In this document: piece by piece, positions 9,044-20,800 of the stretch
Position numbering within the stretch: position 1 is the stretch's first letter
Layout of the letters: every line of letters starts with the position of its first letter
From: Balamuthia mandrillaris
Lineage: Eukaryota > Discosea > Longamoebia > Balamuthiidae
NCBI GenBank assembly: GCA_031835245.1
Contig: JAVKOQ010000184.1
Coordinates: 42,623-106,622 of the forward strand
Length of the DNA stretch: 64,000 nucleotides
Direction: 5' to 3'
Program-made: the position numbers and the translations under genes
The notes under the pieces: model-generated
What the model was told of the DNA's origin: nothing
Databases searched by the model: none
The model's input: only the letters and a program-made list of their open reading frames with translations

Positions 9044-12000
9044 ATGGCAGAAGTAAAGGCGACTGTTCACACAGAAAAGCGAACCGGCGGTAGCTCAGGT
9101 ACTTTTCCTTCTTCAGACCACTAATTTTATAGTAACACTCTCTTTCTCTTATGCTTCTGCTGCTGCTGCTGCTTCTTCTTCTTTCTTCTTTCTTCTCCAG
9201 AGACCATCCCAACCAAACAACGCAACAAGAAACAAAGTGGTTCTTTCAAAAAGAAGAAGAACAAAACCAACAGCAACAAAAAAGAGAAAGAGAAAGAGAA
9301 AGAAAAACAGGAGAGAGAGCAAGAGCAAGAGAACGGCGTGCCTCATTCCACCACTTTGGAGAAACAAATTGAGAACGAGATCGCGAAGCTTTGGGGAACT
9401 TCCACGCCCGCTCCTCCACCGCCTCCGCCTTCAGCTGTAACCGCTTCAGCTGGTGTATCGTCTGCTGCTGGAGGAGGAGAGGAGGAAGAAGAAAAGGAGG
9501 TTGTGGCTGTTATGGAGCTGTTGAGAGAGAGTGCTCGTCCTCGCTCTAATACTCACACTGTACGCATGTTTCTTTCTTGTCGTTTCTTTCTTTCTATCTT
9601 GTTGAGCTAACACGAATAGACAACAGGTGTATCGCGCCTCTATGAGACTGCCATCTCCTCAACTCATCAACAGCATGCTAAATGAAGCTTCATTCACTGC
9701 TTGTCCTTCCACAACAGCCATCGAAGCACAAGTTGAGGAAGTTGAGCTTGGTGAAGACGCAGAAGGAGAGGAAGGAGAAGAGGAGGAGGAGGAGGAAGAA
9801 GAAGAAGACTTTTACGAGGAAGATGATGACGACTACGAGGAAGAAGAAGACGAAGAGAAGAGAAAAAGAAAAAGAGAGGCAGAGTCCATTCTCTTCATGC
9901 CGGTGGAGGGCGTTACAGTCGGTCAACTCGCGGAGCAGAAACGACAAATGGAGAAGGAGAAGCGACAAAAGCAGAAAGAAAAGGAGCAAACAAAAAAGAA
10001 GAAGAAGAAAGCAGCAGCAGCTGTGGCAGGAGGAAAGAAGAAGAAAGCAGCAGCGAAGAAAAAAGAGAAGAAGAACAACAGCAAAAAGACAGCAAAAGAA
10101 GGAAAGCAAAAGAAAGACGTTGAACCAACCAACAAACAAGCAACAGCGACGCCCACGACAGCAACAACCTCAACTTCAAAAGAACGATCAGGAACTGAAA
10201 TGTTCTTTGCTCACTTGTCGGGCTCCAAGATACTAACGAGAGCAGCGACAACAAAGATAGAAGAAGGCAGAGGAGGAAGAGAGAAAGAAGGAGAGGGAGA
10301 GGCCAAAGAAGAAGGAAAGAATGAAGCTGAGAAGAATGAACCTGAAGAAGAAGAAGGAGAAGAAGAGGCGGAAGAAGCAGGAGAAGATGAAGAGGAAGAG
10401 GAGGAAGAAGAGGAAGAGGAGGAGGAAGAAGAAGGAGAGGATGGAACGAAACAGCAAACACCAAAACCGGAGGTTTTACCGTTAGTTGCAGATCCTGCCT
10501 TTCGAGCAAAGCTCGCCTTGTCGCTCGACACTCTCACTCCATTGCCCCAAACCAAAGGCGGCGAAGCAGTTGTTGACGACTCTGACGACAACACTCCGCT
10601 TCTCCGAACGAGAGCAAGACTCAGGCTCCAAAGGCAGATCCCTCCCCCTTTCCCTTTGCCTCTTGCCGCCTCTTCCTCCCTCGGCAAAGGGCCAACGAGG
10701 AGCAACACCGCTCACCCACCTCTTCTACTCCACTCGAACGAAGCGAACCGATCGCTAAGACAAGATATAGTTCGTTGGGGATCGGCTCCTCCTCGCTCCG
10801 TCAGCGCTGACTTGCGTCAACAGAGAAGCAAGTCCCGCGATGACTGGGATGAGGTCGTTTCTTCTTCGGGCTCAACAAAGTCCCCCGCCGCTTCTCCTTC
10901 TTCTTCTCCCTCTTTTCTTCGAGCCTCTCACCGAGTCATGGCTCCCATCTCTCCACGTTACAATACTTCTCCCTCTTTGCTTGCCTCCATTCAACAGCAT
11001 AAACAACAACAGCAACAAGAACAACGAACGAAGGCGAACAGCGAAAGCTCAACGCCGAGAGATGGGTCACGAGACGAAGAAGCACCGACCGCGGAGAAGA
11101 CAAAGAAAGAAGCAGAAGATGAGCTGAGAGACCCATTGCTGCTTTCCTCTTCTCCTTCTTCTTCTCCCTCCTCCTCTCCTTCCCTCGAAAAGAAGCTAAG
11201 GCAACAAACCTCCTCTCCTTCGACTCCACGATCCATATTATCTCCTCGCTCCGTCAAGACCAAGACAACAACCTTCAAAGAACCTTCTCCTCCCTCCTCT
11301 CCTCGTGACCTTTCCCAAGCCTCGCCACGCAGCAAACCACCACCGAGAAAGAAGTCGCTGGATGGGAACAACGTCGTTGCGACGAAGAACAAGTCCTCAG
11401 CCACCACCCCGAGGAAAGGAGGCCCTGGTCTCATGAGAAGAGCTGCCAGCGAGAGAAAGATGAAGACCTCAGAACTTAACCTGAAGGCCATCGCCTTATC
11501 CCGAGAGGAGCACAAGAAAGAAAGAGATGGAGCAAAAACAACAACCTCAAAAACAACGACCGTTCGACAAGCTTCTTCGATTGGTGACATTCCTTCAAAG
11601 CCACAAACAACGATGTCAACAAACAAAGAGACGACTGCAGTTCAAAAGAAGGAGGACCTCTCTCAAAGGAGCACTCGGGTATCGGACTTGGGATATGAGC
11701 AGGACTTGGAGTCCTTCGCTTGGCCTCGCATGAAGACCAACGGTGCGCGCAAGAAAAGAAAGCCAGGTCAGCTCTGCTATGTTGACCTCATTCGTAAGTT
11801 CTCTTTCTCTTTCCTCTATGCTTTTCGTTCTCATTCTCATTCTCCTCCTTCTGCTGCTCCTTCTCCTTCTCCTTCTCCTTCTCCTTCTCCTTCTCCTTCT
11901 CCTTCTCCTTCTCCTTCTCCTTCTCCTTCTCCTTCTCCTTCTCCTTCTCCTTCTCCTTCTCCTTCTCTTTCTCCTCTCCTTCTCCTTCTCCTTCTCCTTT

Positions 12001-13980
12001 CCTTCTCCTTCTCCTTCTCCTTCTCCTTCTCCTTCTCCTTCTCCTTCTCCTTCTCCTTCTCCTTCTCCTTCTCCTTCTTCTCCTTCTCCTTCTCCTTCTC
12101 TCGCATTCTCTCTCCTTCAACATTTCATGACAAAACGAACTCAGTTGTGGAAGGAAGCGAGCTGTTTGACTTTCATCCATGGGCTATAAAGAAGATATTC
12201 AACGGGAGGAACCTGGGCAATCCTTTCGCTCGTGTATCCTTCCAAGACGTCGCCTTTCGAACGACCGCCAGCGACCGCGGCAAATCCGCCGTTTGGCACG
12301 ACTGCCTAACATTGTTCGTTTTTCTTTCCTCTTGCTTCTTCTTCTTCTTCTTTCTTCTTTCTTCTTTGCTTCTTTGCTTCTTCTTCGTCTTCTTTCTTCT
12401 TTCTTCGTTTCTTCTTCTGTTCTCACATTATGTTTTGCCAACAGTTTGTACAAAGAAGACGAAGCCAATCCAGAGAGCAACAAGATAGTGTTGGACCTCT
12501 ACTACAAGAAGAGCCGCTCCAAACGAACGCACGTGGGCTCGGTCGAGATAAACCTCTCCTCCCTGTCTTCCAACTACATTCATGACCTCCTGGTGAACGT
12601 GAAACCAGCCCCGAAGTACTTGGAGCGACTGAACGACCTGAACGCCAAGTACAAGAAAGCAAAACTCAAGGAGGCGCACAAGGCTCTCGAACGGGACTTC
12701 AAGGAGCGTCGACGCATGTTGATGAAGGAGATAAGAGAGAAAGGTGGCCAAAAGTATCGCGAGATGAAGCAAAAGAGCAAAGAGGCAGCTTTGCTGCATC
12801 AACAGCAGCAACAGCTGCTCAAATCCTCCAAAGAGTTATACTTGGCCTCAACAGCGTCTCCTTCCTCATCTCCACTTCCACAACGAAAGCAACAGCAACA
12901 GCAACAACACCGGCCTCAACAACAACATTCTGCAAACAACGAGCTGCCAAAGATACTGACTTCAGAAGATTTCGAGGACCTCAACATCAACTGGGGACGC
13001 TTCCATGTCATCCTCCAAAAGACCTACAAAGTGAGGGGCGGCATTCTCAGCAGGTACGGCTTCCCGGTGCCGACCTTGCCCTTGAGGCTGGACGTGGGGG
13101 ACATCATCCTGTTCCATAGCTTCAACTTTGTGGCTCATGGCGCTCAGCTTGCCACCGGTGGTCAGGTTCGGTTTTATTTCTATCTTTCGTTGTTTCTTCG
13201 TTGTTCTTTTCTTGTACCTTCTCTCTCTCTTCGGTATTCTCTTTTGGAATGTCTTGTTCTGCTTCTTCTTCTCATTGAAGGGTCCTTTTTTTTGTGTTCA
13301 TTCTTCTTTCGTTGCGTTGGTTAGTGGGACCACGCCGCAATGGTCATTCGCAACAAAAAGGGAAAGCTTCGGTTGTTCGAAGCGACGCGCAGCGGCGTCG
13401 ACACTTTTCGACTCTCCCAACGGTTGGCTTGTTACTTGGAATCCACCAAACTTGGTATTCGAAGGTTTGTCTTACGTTCTTGTTTCCTATCTTCTACTTC
13501 TTGTTGTTCTTCTGCTTCTTCTTGTTCTTGTTCTCGTTCTTGTTCTTGTTCTTCTTCTTGTGCTTCTTCTTCTTCTTCTTCTTCTTCTTCTTCTTCTTCT
13601 TCTTCTTCTTCCTCAATATCTTGCTGGCTGTTTTCTTATCTTGAAAAAACAGGCTTCAAGTGGACAGAACGCCAGAGATGCTGACCGCTCTGTCCGACTT
13701 CGTGGAGGAGGTCAAAGGCCGACCCTACAAGACCAACCCTCTGGAGATCCTCCGCGCCCTCAACACCTCCAACGCCAAGGACAATCTCGACTCTTTGTTC
13801 TGCTCCCAACTGGTTGCAGCTGCCTACCAAAGGATGGGCCTTCTTCCCCCGGACGTCAACTCCAACAACTTTTTGCCGGTGGACTTTGCTTCGGAGGACA
13901 TCAAGCTCACCTGCGGAAAGCTGCAGCCGTTGATGAGAATCCCTCAGAGAGGCGTGTATGAGGAGGAAGAAGACCTATAA
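9044..13980 (+). CDS. C2 domain plus permuted NlpC/P60-like cysteine peptidase protein
   Basis: Seven exons (9044-9098, 9201-9559, 9627-11793, 12145-12313, 12445-13165, 13325-13464, 13653-13980) close in phase to 1,312 residues. The first 720 residues are low complexity: a KEKE-rich stretch, a Pro run, long acidic blocks, Lys-rich blocks and many SP/TP sites. A C2-like domain follows (AIKKIFNGRNLGNPFARVSF ... AVWHDCLTF ... NKIVLDLYY ... HVGSVEINL). Next is a basic coiled coil with poly-Gln. The C-terminal domain has the circularly permuted NlpC/P60 papain-like order: GDIILFHS, then the His strand WDHAAMVIR, then the nucleophile FCSQLVAAAYQRMG. Relatives of this fold act on lipids, amides or peptides. 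With a C2 domain, a membrane-lipid substrate is a reasonable inference. The aspartates of the C2 calcium site are not obvious. Confidence 0.8.
11842..12105 (+). repeat. (TTCTCC)n hexanucleotide tract in intron 3
   Basis: About 260 nt of TTCTCC units in the intron 11794-12144. The intron is 351 nt, a multiple of three, and has no in-frame stop, so retention would insert a long Pro-Ser run and then Phe-Ser/Leu repeats before the C2 domain. Confidence 0.9.
13498..13612 (+). repeat. (TTC)n/(TTG)n tract in intron 6
   Basis: Pyrimidine-rich triplet tract on the sense strand, ending about 40 nt before exon 7 at 13653. Confidence 0.85.
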
Positions 13981-14039
13981 AAATATCGAAATAATTTGAA
14001 ATATTTTTAGATAGTTGTTAGAAACCGCATTTATTTTTC

Positions 14040-14085
14040 ATGTCGACACGGTATTTTACAATAATTATCACCGATTATCGACAGA
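14040..14085 (+). promoter_or_regulatory. TGTCGAC motif upstream of the EEP fusion gene
   Basis: ATGTCGACAC at 14040 and TATCGACAG near 14077 lie just upstream of the chosen start at 14106. An in-frame ATG at 14040 is part of the motif itself, so I favour the downstream ATG. Confidence 0.4.
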
Positions 14086-14105
14086 TAAACTCGCCTGAAA
14101 AGTGG

Positions 14106-14561
14106 ATGCACAGAAAGAAAGCTGTTGCTGTAATGATGCGGCAAGAGAAGCAACTGCTCCACTATGACTCCAAAGAGTCTTGCTATCGTCCACTTGCCAA
14201 AGCAGAAGAGGAAGCAGAAGCAGCAGAATATGAAGAGAAGTTTAGGCAACATTACGAAGAAGCACAGCGTAACGGTGATATATTAACGGCAGCCACCTAT
14301 AACGTTTTGATGGATGAGTGGAGAGGACGGCCGTATTATCCTCATATTGCCCTTCATTCGGTGCGGTGGTCGCGTCAGATGAGCCTGTTGAGGGCGTTGA
14401 ATGCCGATTTTTTGGTGCTCAACGAGGTCACCGCCAATTATTTGGAGCACTTGCTGAGGGAGGAGTGGCTGCCTCTACGCTATCCTTGGGTGTGTGTTGG
14501 GTCTTGCGTTCACATGGGCAACCTCCTCTTGTCCAGGTTCTTCCCTTCTTTCTTCCTCCTC

Positions 14562-14618
<57 letters not shown>

Positions 14619-17600
14619 GACCGGGTCAACAGATATCCAGTGAAGAAGTTATATGAAGTGAAACTGAAAGGATGCAGCAGAGCAGCGCTATTGGCACACG
14701 TTTGGCTGGCCGCCGTTGGGGATATCACCGTTTGTGGAATGCACACAACAGCACTCACGCGCAATGCAAGGTTTCTGTCATCTTATGCTCTCGCTATTCT
14801 CTGTGCTCTTGCTCTCTGCTTCTCTCTTATCGCTTCTTGCTCTCTTCTCTCTGCTTCTCTCGTTCATTTCTTTCCTCTCATGCATTCATAAAGTCAGAGA
14901 AGGAGACAAATGGAACAGGTTTATAGCTTCATAGACGAGAGGATGCCTCTTTGCTGCCGCTCTCAAGTGCTGATAATGGGAGACCTGAACTTTCATTCTG
15001 CTTCCGAAGACGCCTCCATTCGACATGATTATACTGACGTTTGGGCTGCTCTTCATGGTTGCTTTCTCTCTCTCTCTCTATCTCTCTCTGCATACTTAAC
15101 CATTTCTTACTTTATCTTGGATTCTTTCTTGCACATTCTTTGTGCAGGGAGGAAAGGAGGGTTCACTTTCGATGCAAAACACAATAAGATGCTTCAACGA
15201 CTATGGCCACTAGGGTTTGAGCGTCGTCGAATGCGACTGGATCGTATTCTCCTTCGCTCTTCTTCTTCTTCTTCTTTCTCTCCTCTTCAACGATCTTCAA
15301 CAACAACATCCTCAATGTTGTTGCAACCAACTAGCATTCGTCTGTTTGCATGTAGACCCGTTTACCATCCTTCTGGTTCGTATGACCCTCTCGACACCCA
15401 CTTTCTACAAACAGAAGAAGAAGAAGAAGAAGAAGAAGCCGAAGAAGACGAAGAAAACGAAAAAGAAGCCGAGGAAGAGCAGGAAGAGGACCAGAAACAG
15501 AGAGGAAGCGAGAAGCGTCCAAAAGCCTTTTGGTTGACGGTAATACTGGTGCTTCTATGGAGAGCCATTGTCTTTGTGGTGGATCATACGTTAAAAGTAA
15601 ACATCTGGATGCGACCGGAAGATTATCTCTTCCCCAGCGACCACTTTGGGTTGGTGGCCACCTTTTCTTCTTCTTTGTCATCATCTCCTTCATCTTCCCT
15701 CACCATCAATAACTCTTCTTCGTCATCATTGTCTTCTTCATCTCCTTCATCGTCATCATCTTCTCGTTCTTCTTCTTCCTCCCGTTCCTCTTCCTCTTCC
15801 TCTTTTGCTGCAAGCTACGCTTCTTCTTTATCTTATGCAGAGGAGGCCCTTCCAATTGAGCTTTGGGACATGATATCCAATCTTCTTCCCGCCAAATACC
15901 ATCCTCTCCTATCACGAACCAGTCGATTCTTCTTTCAGCTCTTCCACAACAAAAACAAGTTGCTGATGACCAGCTTGATGCTCGAGTCGGTCGCTCTGCT
16001 GGAGTGGTCGCTGGAGAACAACATTCAACCGTTCATTCAAGGGCGGACGTGGCAAATGTGCCGAACAGCAGCGAAAGAGGGTCGACTGGAACTACTACAG
16101 AGGCTTTACACGATTGAATGTCGTTCCGAAGTTTGGGAAAGAGTCGTGGCGGAAGAGATCATGTTGGCGGCTGCTGAAAGAGGACATATGAACGTGTTGG
16201 CATGGATGTATAACGAGCGTGGCGATGTGGCTACATCGAAGGAGGTGATGCAACGAGTTTGTGCGTTTGCTGTTGCAAAGGAGCAATGGCAAGTACTGCA
16301 GTGGGCAGCGGAGAGAGGGGGCGATGGCTTCTCCCGGACCGCAGAAGACAAGAAAAGTCTCTATACCAAAGTCAAGGTGCTGATTTCCCTTTTATCGCTC
16401 TCAGCTTCTTCTTTTTGCTCTCTTCTCTTATACACCTCCATTCTCTCTCAGGTAGCAACTGTGAGGGATTGTCAGGACTGGAGTGGCTTTGACTTGGTTA
16501 GCTTTGACCAAATACCCTTCACAAAGTACAGAAAAGAGTTAACGCTCCACGACCTGAAGGTTCGTTTTATCCTTATCTTCCTTTTTATCCAAGGTGTAAT
16601 GGTAGCAATTCTTATTGGCTCGAGCAATGGAATGGAACAGCAAACCTTGGCAGCAATGCAGCGGTTACCTCCTGAACGGATCCGCCTGTGGACTTTCTGT
16701 TTGCGCTATAACCGTTCCATCCGTCCCGACAAGCCTTTGCCTTCCTCCGACCTGAGCCAGAGTAAATTGTTTCCTCCCCAGAGTTTGTAGTCGTTTACAA
16801 ACTCTTTCTCACTTGACTTTCGTTTTCAATGTGTGCGTATACCAGCGCTTTCAAAGATACAGGCACTTGAGCTAAAGCTCTTCTTGGAAACGTCCTCCGT
16901 GCCTGAGGCAAGCGCCGGACCGGCGGAGCTTTTCGCGCCGCACGTGGAGGATGAAGACGCCATCATATTCATGAAGTACTATGAACCTTCGGAGGCCGAA
17001 GCGGCGACCGTGTTTAGGTTCGTTTGCCATCTGATCGTCAAACGAAGCGACCCTCTCTCCTCTTTGGTGCCCACTTTGAACGAACGGATGGGCTTTGCAA
17101 AGGATACAAAATTGCTTCTGTTTGAGGTTTACTGCTTCTTGCTCTTCAACTGTTTGGTTGAAGCAAACTTTATTTATCGTAGCTTCTGTTGTGAGTAGGA
17201 GGTGAGCAGCAGAATAACGGTTGAGATGAGCCTTGACGATACGTTTAAATCAGCAGAGCTGAACACCGGGGACATTCTTTGTTTCCAAAAAGTTCCTCCC
17301 ACGTACGTATCCTCTCTCAATGTTCTGTTTCTTTATTTCTAATAACTTTCCTTTTCCCTCTCCCTCTCCTTCTTCTCCTTCTGCTTCTCCTTCTCTCTTC
17401 TCCTTCTCCTTGTCCTTCTTCTCTTCTCTTGCATTCTCCTTGTCCTCCTTCTCCTTCTCCTTCTCCTTCTCCTTCTCCTTCTCCTTCTCCTTCTCCTTCT
17501 CCTTCTCCTTCTCCTTCTCCTTCTCCTTCATCTCTGTGACAACAGAGTGCACACCTACAAGCTCCCATTAGCCACCGACTACTACACCTTCATGCGCAAC

Positions 17601-17867
17601 CGCCCGCTGGTAAAGTTCATACCTCTGGGCATCAAGAAGAAGAAACGCCACCAGGTCATCCTGCAGCTGGAGAAGGACATGAGGTACGATGAAGTGGCCG
17701 CTCACCTCGGCTCCGTCATTGGCGTCGACCCGCTGCGCATCCGTTTGAAGAAGGAGCAAATAAGGGACACCTCCGTGAAGTGGTACGCGGAGCACGGGCG
17801 AAGCAACACCCTCATCAAGATGTTAAAAATGTTTCACACGGATGTTATTTTCTATGAAGTGTGCTAA
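14106..17867 (+). CDS. EEP-family hydrolase fused to F-box/ankyrin and USP7 ubiquitin-like domains
   Basis: Nine exons (14106-14536, 14633-14770, 14894-15057, 15148-16376, 16452-16559, 16641-16761, 16846-17126, 17199-17302, 17546-17867) close in phase to 965 residues. The first part is an endonuclease/exonuclease/phosphatase domain with TYNVL, LNEVT, GDLNFH, RMRLDRIL and SDHFGL, so the catalytic Asn, Glu, Asp and His are all present. A poly-Ser linker leads to an F-box-like helix (LPIELWDMISNLLP) and ankyrin-like units (TAAKEGRLELLQRL, AAAERGHMNVLAWMY). The C-terminal third matches the USP7 ICP0-binding ubiquitin-like region: DCQDWSGFD, PPERIRLWTF, FMKYYEP, SLVPTLNERMGFAKDT, GDILCFQK. The USP peptidase is absent, as are the last USP7 ubiquitin-like domains. 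Exon 4 alone spans EEP end, linker, F-box and ankyrin, which supports a single gene. The fusion suggests coupling to a ubiquitin ligase. Role unknown. Confidence 0.8.
14569..14616 (+). repeat. (CT)n in intron 1 of the EEP fusion gene
   Basis: Pure CT dinucleotide tract on the sense strand, ending about 16 nt before the acceptor (exon 2 starts 14633). Confidence 0.9.
17343..17531 (+). repeat. (TTCTCC)n tract in the last intron of the EEP fusion gene
   Basis: Hexanucleotide pyrimidine tract on the sense strand in intron 17303-17545, directly before the last exon. Confidence 0.9.
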
Positions 17868-17879
17868 GCAAGTTTGGTT

Positions 17880-20800
17880 TTAGTGTTCTTCTTCTTCTTC
17901 CACGTTCTCTCCCTCTGGTTTGTTCTCTTCCTCGGCTTGTTCCTGTTCTTCCACATCCACCACAACTCGTTCTTCGTCGTCGTCCCTGCCTTGATCCTCC
18001 TCGTCTGCAACTTCGTCGTCTTCTCGGAGTTCGGTCTCGTCGTCTTTTATCTCTTCTTTAACTTCTTCGTCTGCTGCTGCTTCTTCTTCTTCTTCAACAG
18101 GTTCTGTCTTTTCTTGTTCCTCTGGTTGCTCTTGTTCAACCTTCTCTTCTTCCTTTTCGTTCTTCTCTTCGACAGCAGCTTCTTCTTCTGTCTTCTCCTC
18201 GACAGCAGCATCTTCTTCGGTCTTCTCTTCGATAGGTTCAACTGCTGTTTGTTCATTTTGTTCGCTGGCAGCCTCCTCATTCTCTCTTTCTTGTTCCGGT
18301 TCTTGTTGTTGTTCAGCAACAACCAGTTCGGCAGGTGTGATAGTTTCTTCCTTTGGTTCTTCAGTTACAGTCTCTTCGTGTTTCTCTTCTTGTTGTTGCT
18401 GTACTTCTACTTTCGTCGTTTCCTCTGGTTGTTCGTCTTCTTTCACCTCTTCAATCTTTGGCAGCTGCACTTCTTCCCCCGCCTTCTCTTCTTCTTCTTT
18501 CTCCTTCTCTTTTTCTTCTTCTTCCTGCACTTCCTCTCTCTTCTCTTCCGCACTTTTTAAGGATATCAACTTCTCCACAATCTCTTGCTCGTTGGCCGGA
18601 AGGGTTTTCAGCGATGTCTCCACAATGCCAATCCTCAGCAAGAAACGATTGCCAGTGATCTCCGCAATACGCATGTATTCCTCCTTTTCTTCTTCCTTCT
18701 CATCATTAAGCAAAATTTGCTCTCTAAGCACTAAAGCTCTGGCAAGTTTGTCTCCTATGGTGTTGGCCAACTCCGCAGCTTCCTTCAACATCACGACAGC
18801 ATCTTCAACGTTGTTGTTCTTTCTGCTTCGGATGAGCGCCACTGCAGTAAAGTAAAGCGTCAACATTGTCGTTCGTTTGTCCAACTCGTGAGAAGAGGAT
18901 AGTTCTTCTTGCACTCGTTTGATCTCGTCCAACAATTCATCAACTCCAGGGGAAGAAAGAGTGGCTTTGGCAGCGGCAAGAAGAAGGAGAGCTTCCAAGA
19001 GGGTTCTGTTGGGAGCTTGTTTCTCACGGAGCAGAGAGATGCTAGCTTCCAACAACTTGGCAGCCTCTTCCACATACCCCAAGTGGAAGAACACTGATGC
19101 AACTGCATGAATCATGAAAGCATTGCTCAAAACGTTGCTTCCTTCTTCTTCTGCTGCCGTCTTAGTTCTCGTTGTTGTTGTGGTTTTCGAGTCTTCGATT
19201 ACACGCTGCAACATCTTAAAGCAATAGTGCAGCGCTTGTTCCTCTTCGTCTTGCCAGAGATAAAGCGCAGCGAAGGAGGCAAAGACGTTGGGAAGACCTA
19301 TGGGAGAGGCGCCCCAGTTGGAGGGGTCCAAACATTTGGTGGCTGAGGCCAGAGGTTTAGAGGCCAGTTCTATTTCGCCGGCGCACAGGTAGTACTGGCC
19401 TCTTACCACTGCAACCGATCCGCGTTGGGTGATTGCTTGACTCGGCTAAAAACAATAAAATAGGAAATAAGCGGTCAAAACAAAAGGAAATGGAAACAAG
19501 TAAAATTCATGAAAGAAACACAAAGAAGAACGAGAGAAGAACGCACAGATTCATCAGCTATGGATTGTGCCTCGGACAGCAGTTGTGAAGCTTGGGCAAA
19601 GTCTCCAGAGAGGAAACAGGCAGCTGCCCATCTCACCAGAGATGATACGCCGTTTCTTCTTCCTTTGCCTTCTTTGGATTGCTTCTTCAGAGCATTACAC
19701 GCCTTTTAAAGACAAGGCATGAGTTGTCGGCTACATTTTAAGAAAGGGAAGGAATGAAAAGCGTAACGTACCCTAGATAAATAGTTGATGGCAATAGAAA
19801 AGTTCCCAAGATAAAAGTGTGATTCTCCCAACTCATGCAGCTGGTCCGTATCCACCTCTTCCTCCTCTTCTTCCTCTTCCTTCCTTTGCTTCTTCTCCTC
19901 CTGTTCTTTCTCCTTCAAAGCAGCCTCCAATCTTTGCATCATCTTCAACCCTTCTTCCATCTCTCCCGCTTGCAGCAACGTGCTTGCCAACGCTGCTTCC
20001 GTGCAGGACAAGAGATTCGGTCCGTAGCGAGCCTGTCCCTCGCAAGCTTTCTTCAAGTAATGTTTAGCCTCTCCCAAACGACCCATCAGAGACAAAAGTT
20101 TGCCGCGATTATAGTTGAGAAGAGACTTAACGAGTGCCACAAGACGTTGTTGGAAGAACATGGACTGAGAGAGAGAGGCAGAGGCGGAGGAGGCGGAAGC
20201 GGAAAGAGCGTCGTCGAGTTTTTGAAGCAGAGAGTCGCCTTGCTCCAATGTGGAGAGAGCTCTTTCTTTATAACCCATTTCGGAATAAATATTTGCCATC
20301 TAATTGCCTAGGTTAGCTTAAACCGAAAAAAACAAAAAAAGAAGAGAAAGAGGAAATAAAGGAACAGAGAACGAGAGAGAGAGAGAGATGAAATACGTTA
20401 CCTTCATGAAGATAGACCACTTGTTGTCGTTAATATCAGCAAGCTCAACGACTTGCTTCAACAGCTCCGCTCCAAGCAGCTCCGCTTCCTCCCACCGTTT
20501 CATCTCCAACAGAGCCTCCAACTTAGGGAAGCCCAGCTGCAACCTGGCCGAGGCATCCTGCTCCGTGCTCAACAGCTCCAAAGCTCGATCCACCAAAGAG
20601 ACAGTTAACTCGTAGTCCTGATTGGAGGGAGAATTGCTCAACTCTCCAGCGACGGATAGCTCGTCGATCAGAGGTCGAACGATAGCGCGATGCTGTTCGT
20701 TGGAGGCATCAAGATCGCGCAGGGCTTCCAAGATCTTTTGGGCATAGCGCTTGAAGCCGGCCTTGTCTTTCAAGGCGGTATGAGACATGGCCAACAGGCA

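Noticed and set aside
15217-15537. Lys-rich frame in exon 4 of the EEP fusion gene
   Set aside because: Shadow of the Glu-rich stretch in the true frame, which carries the EEP motifs.
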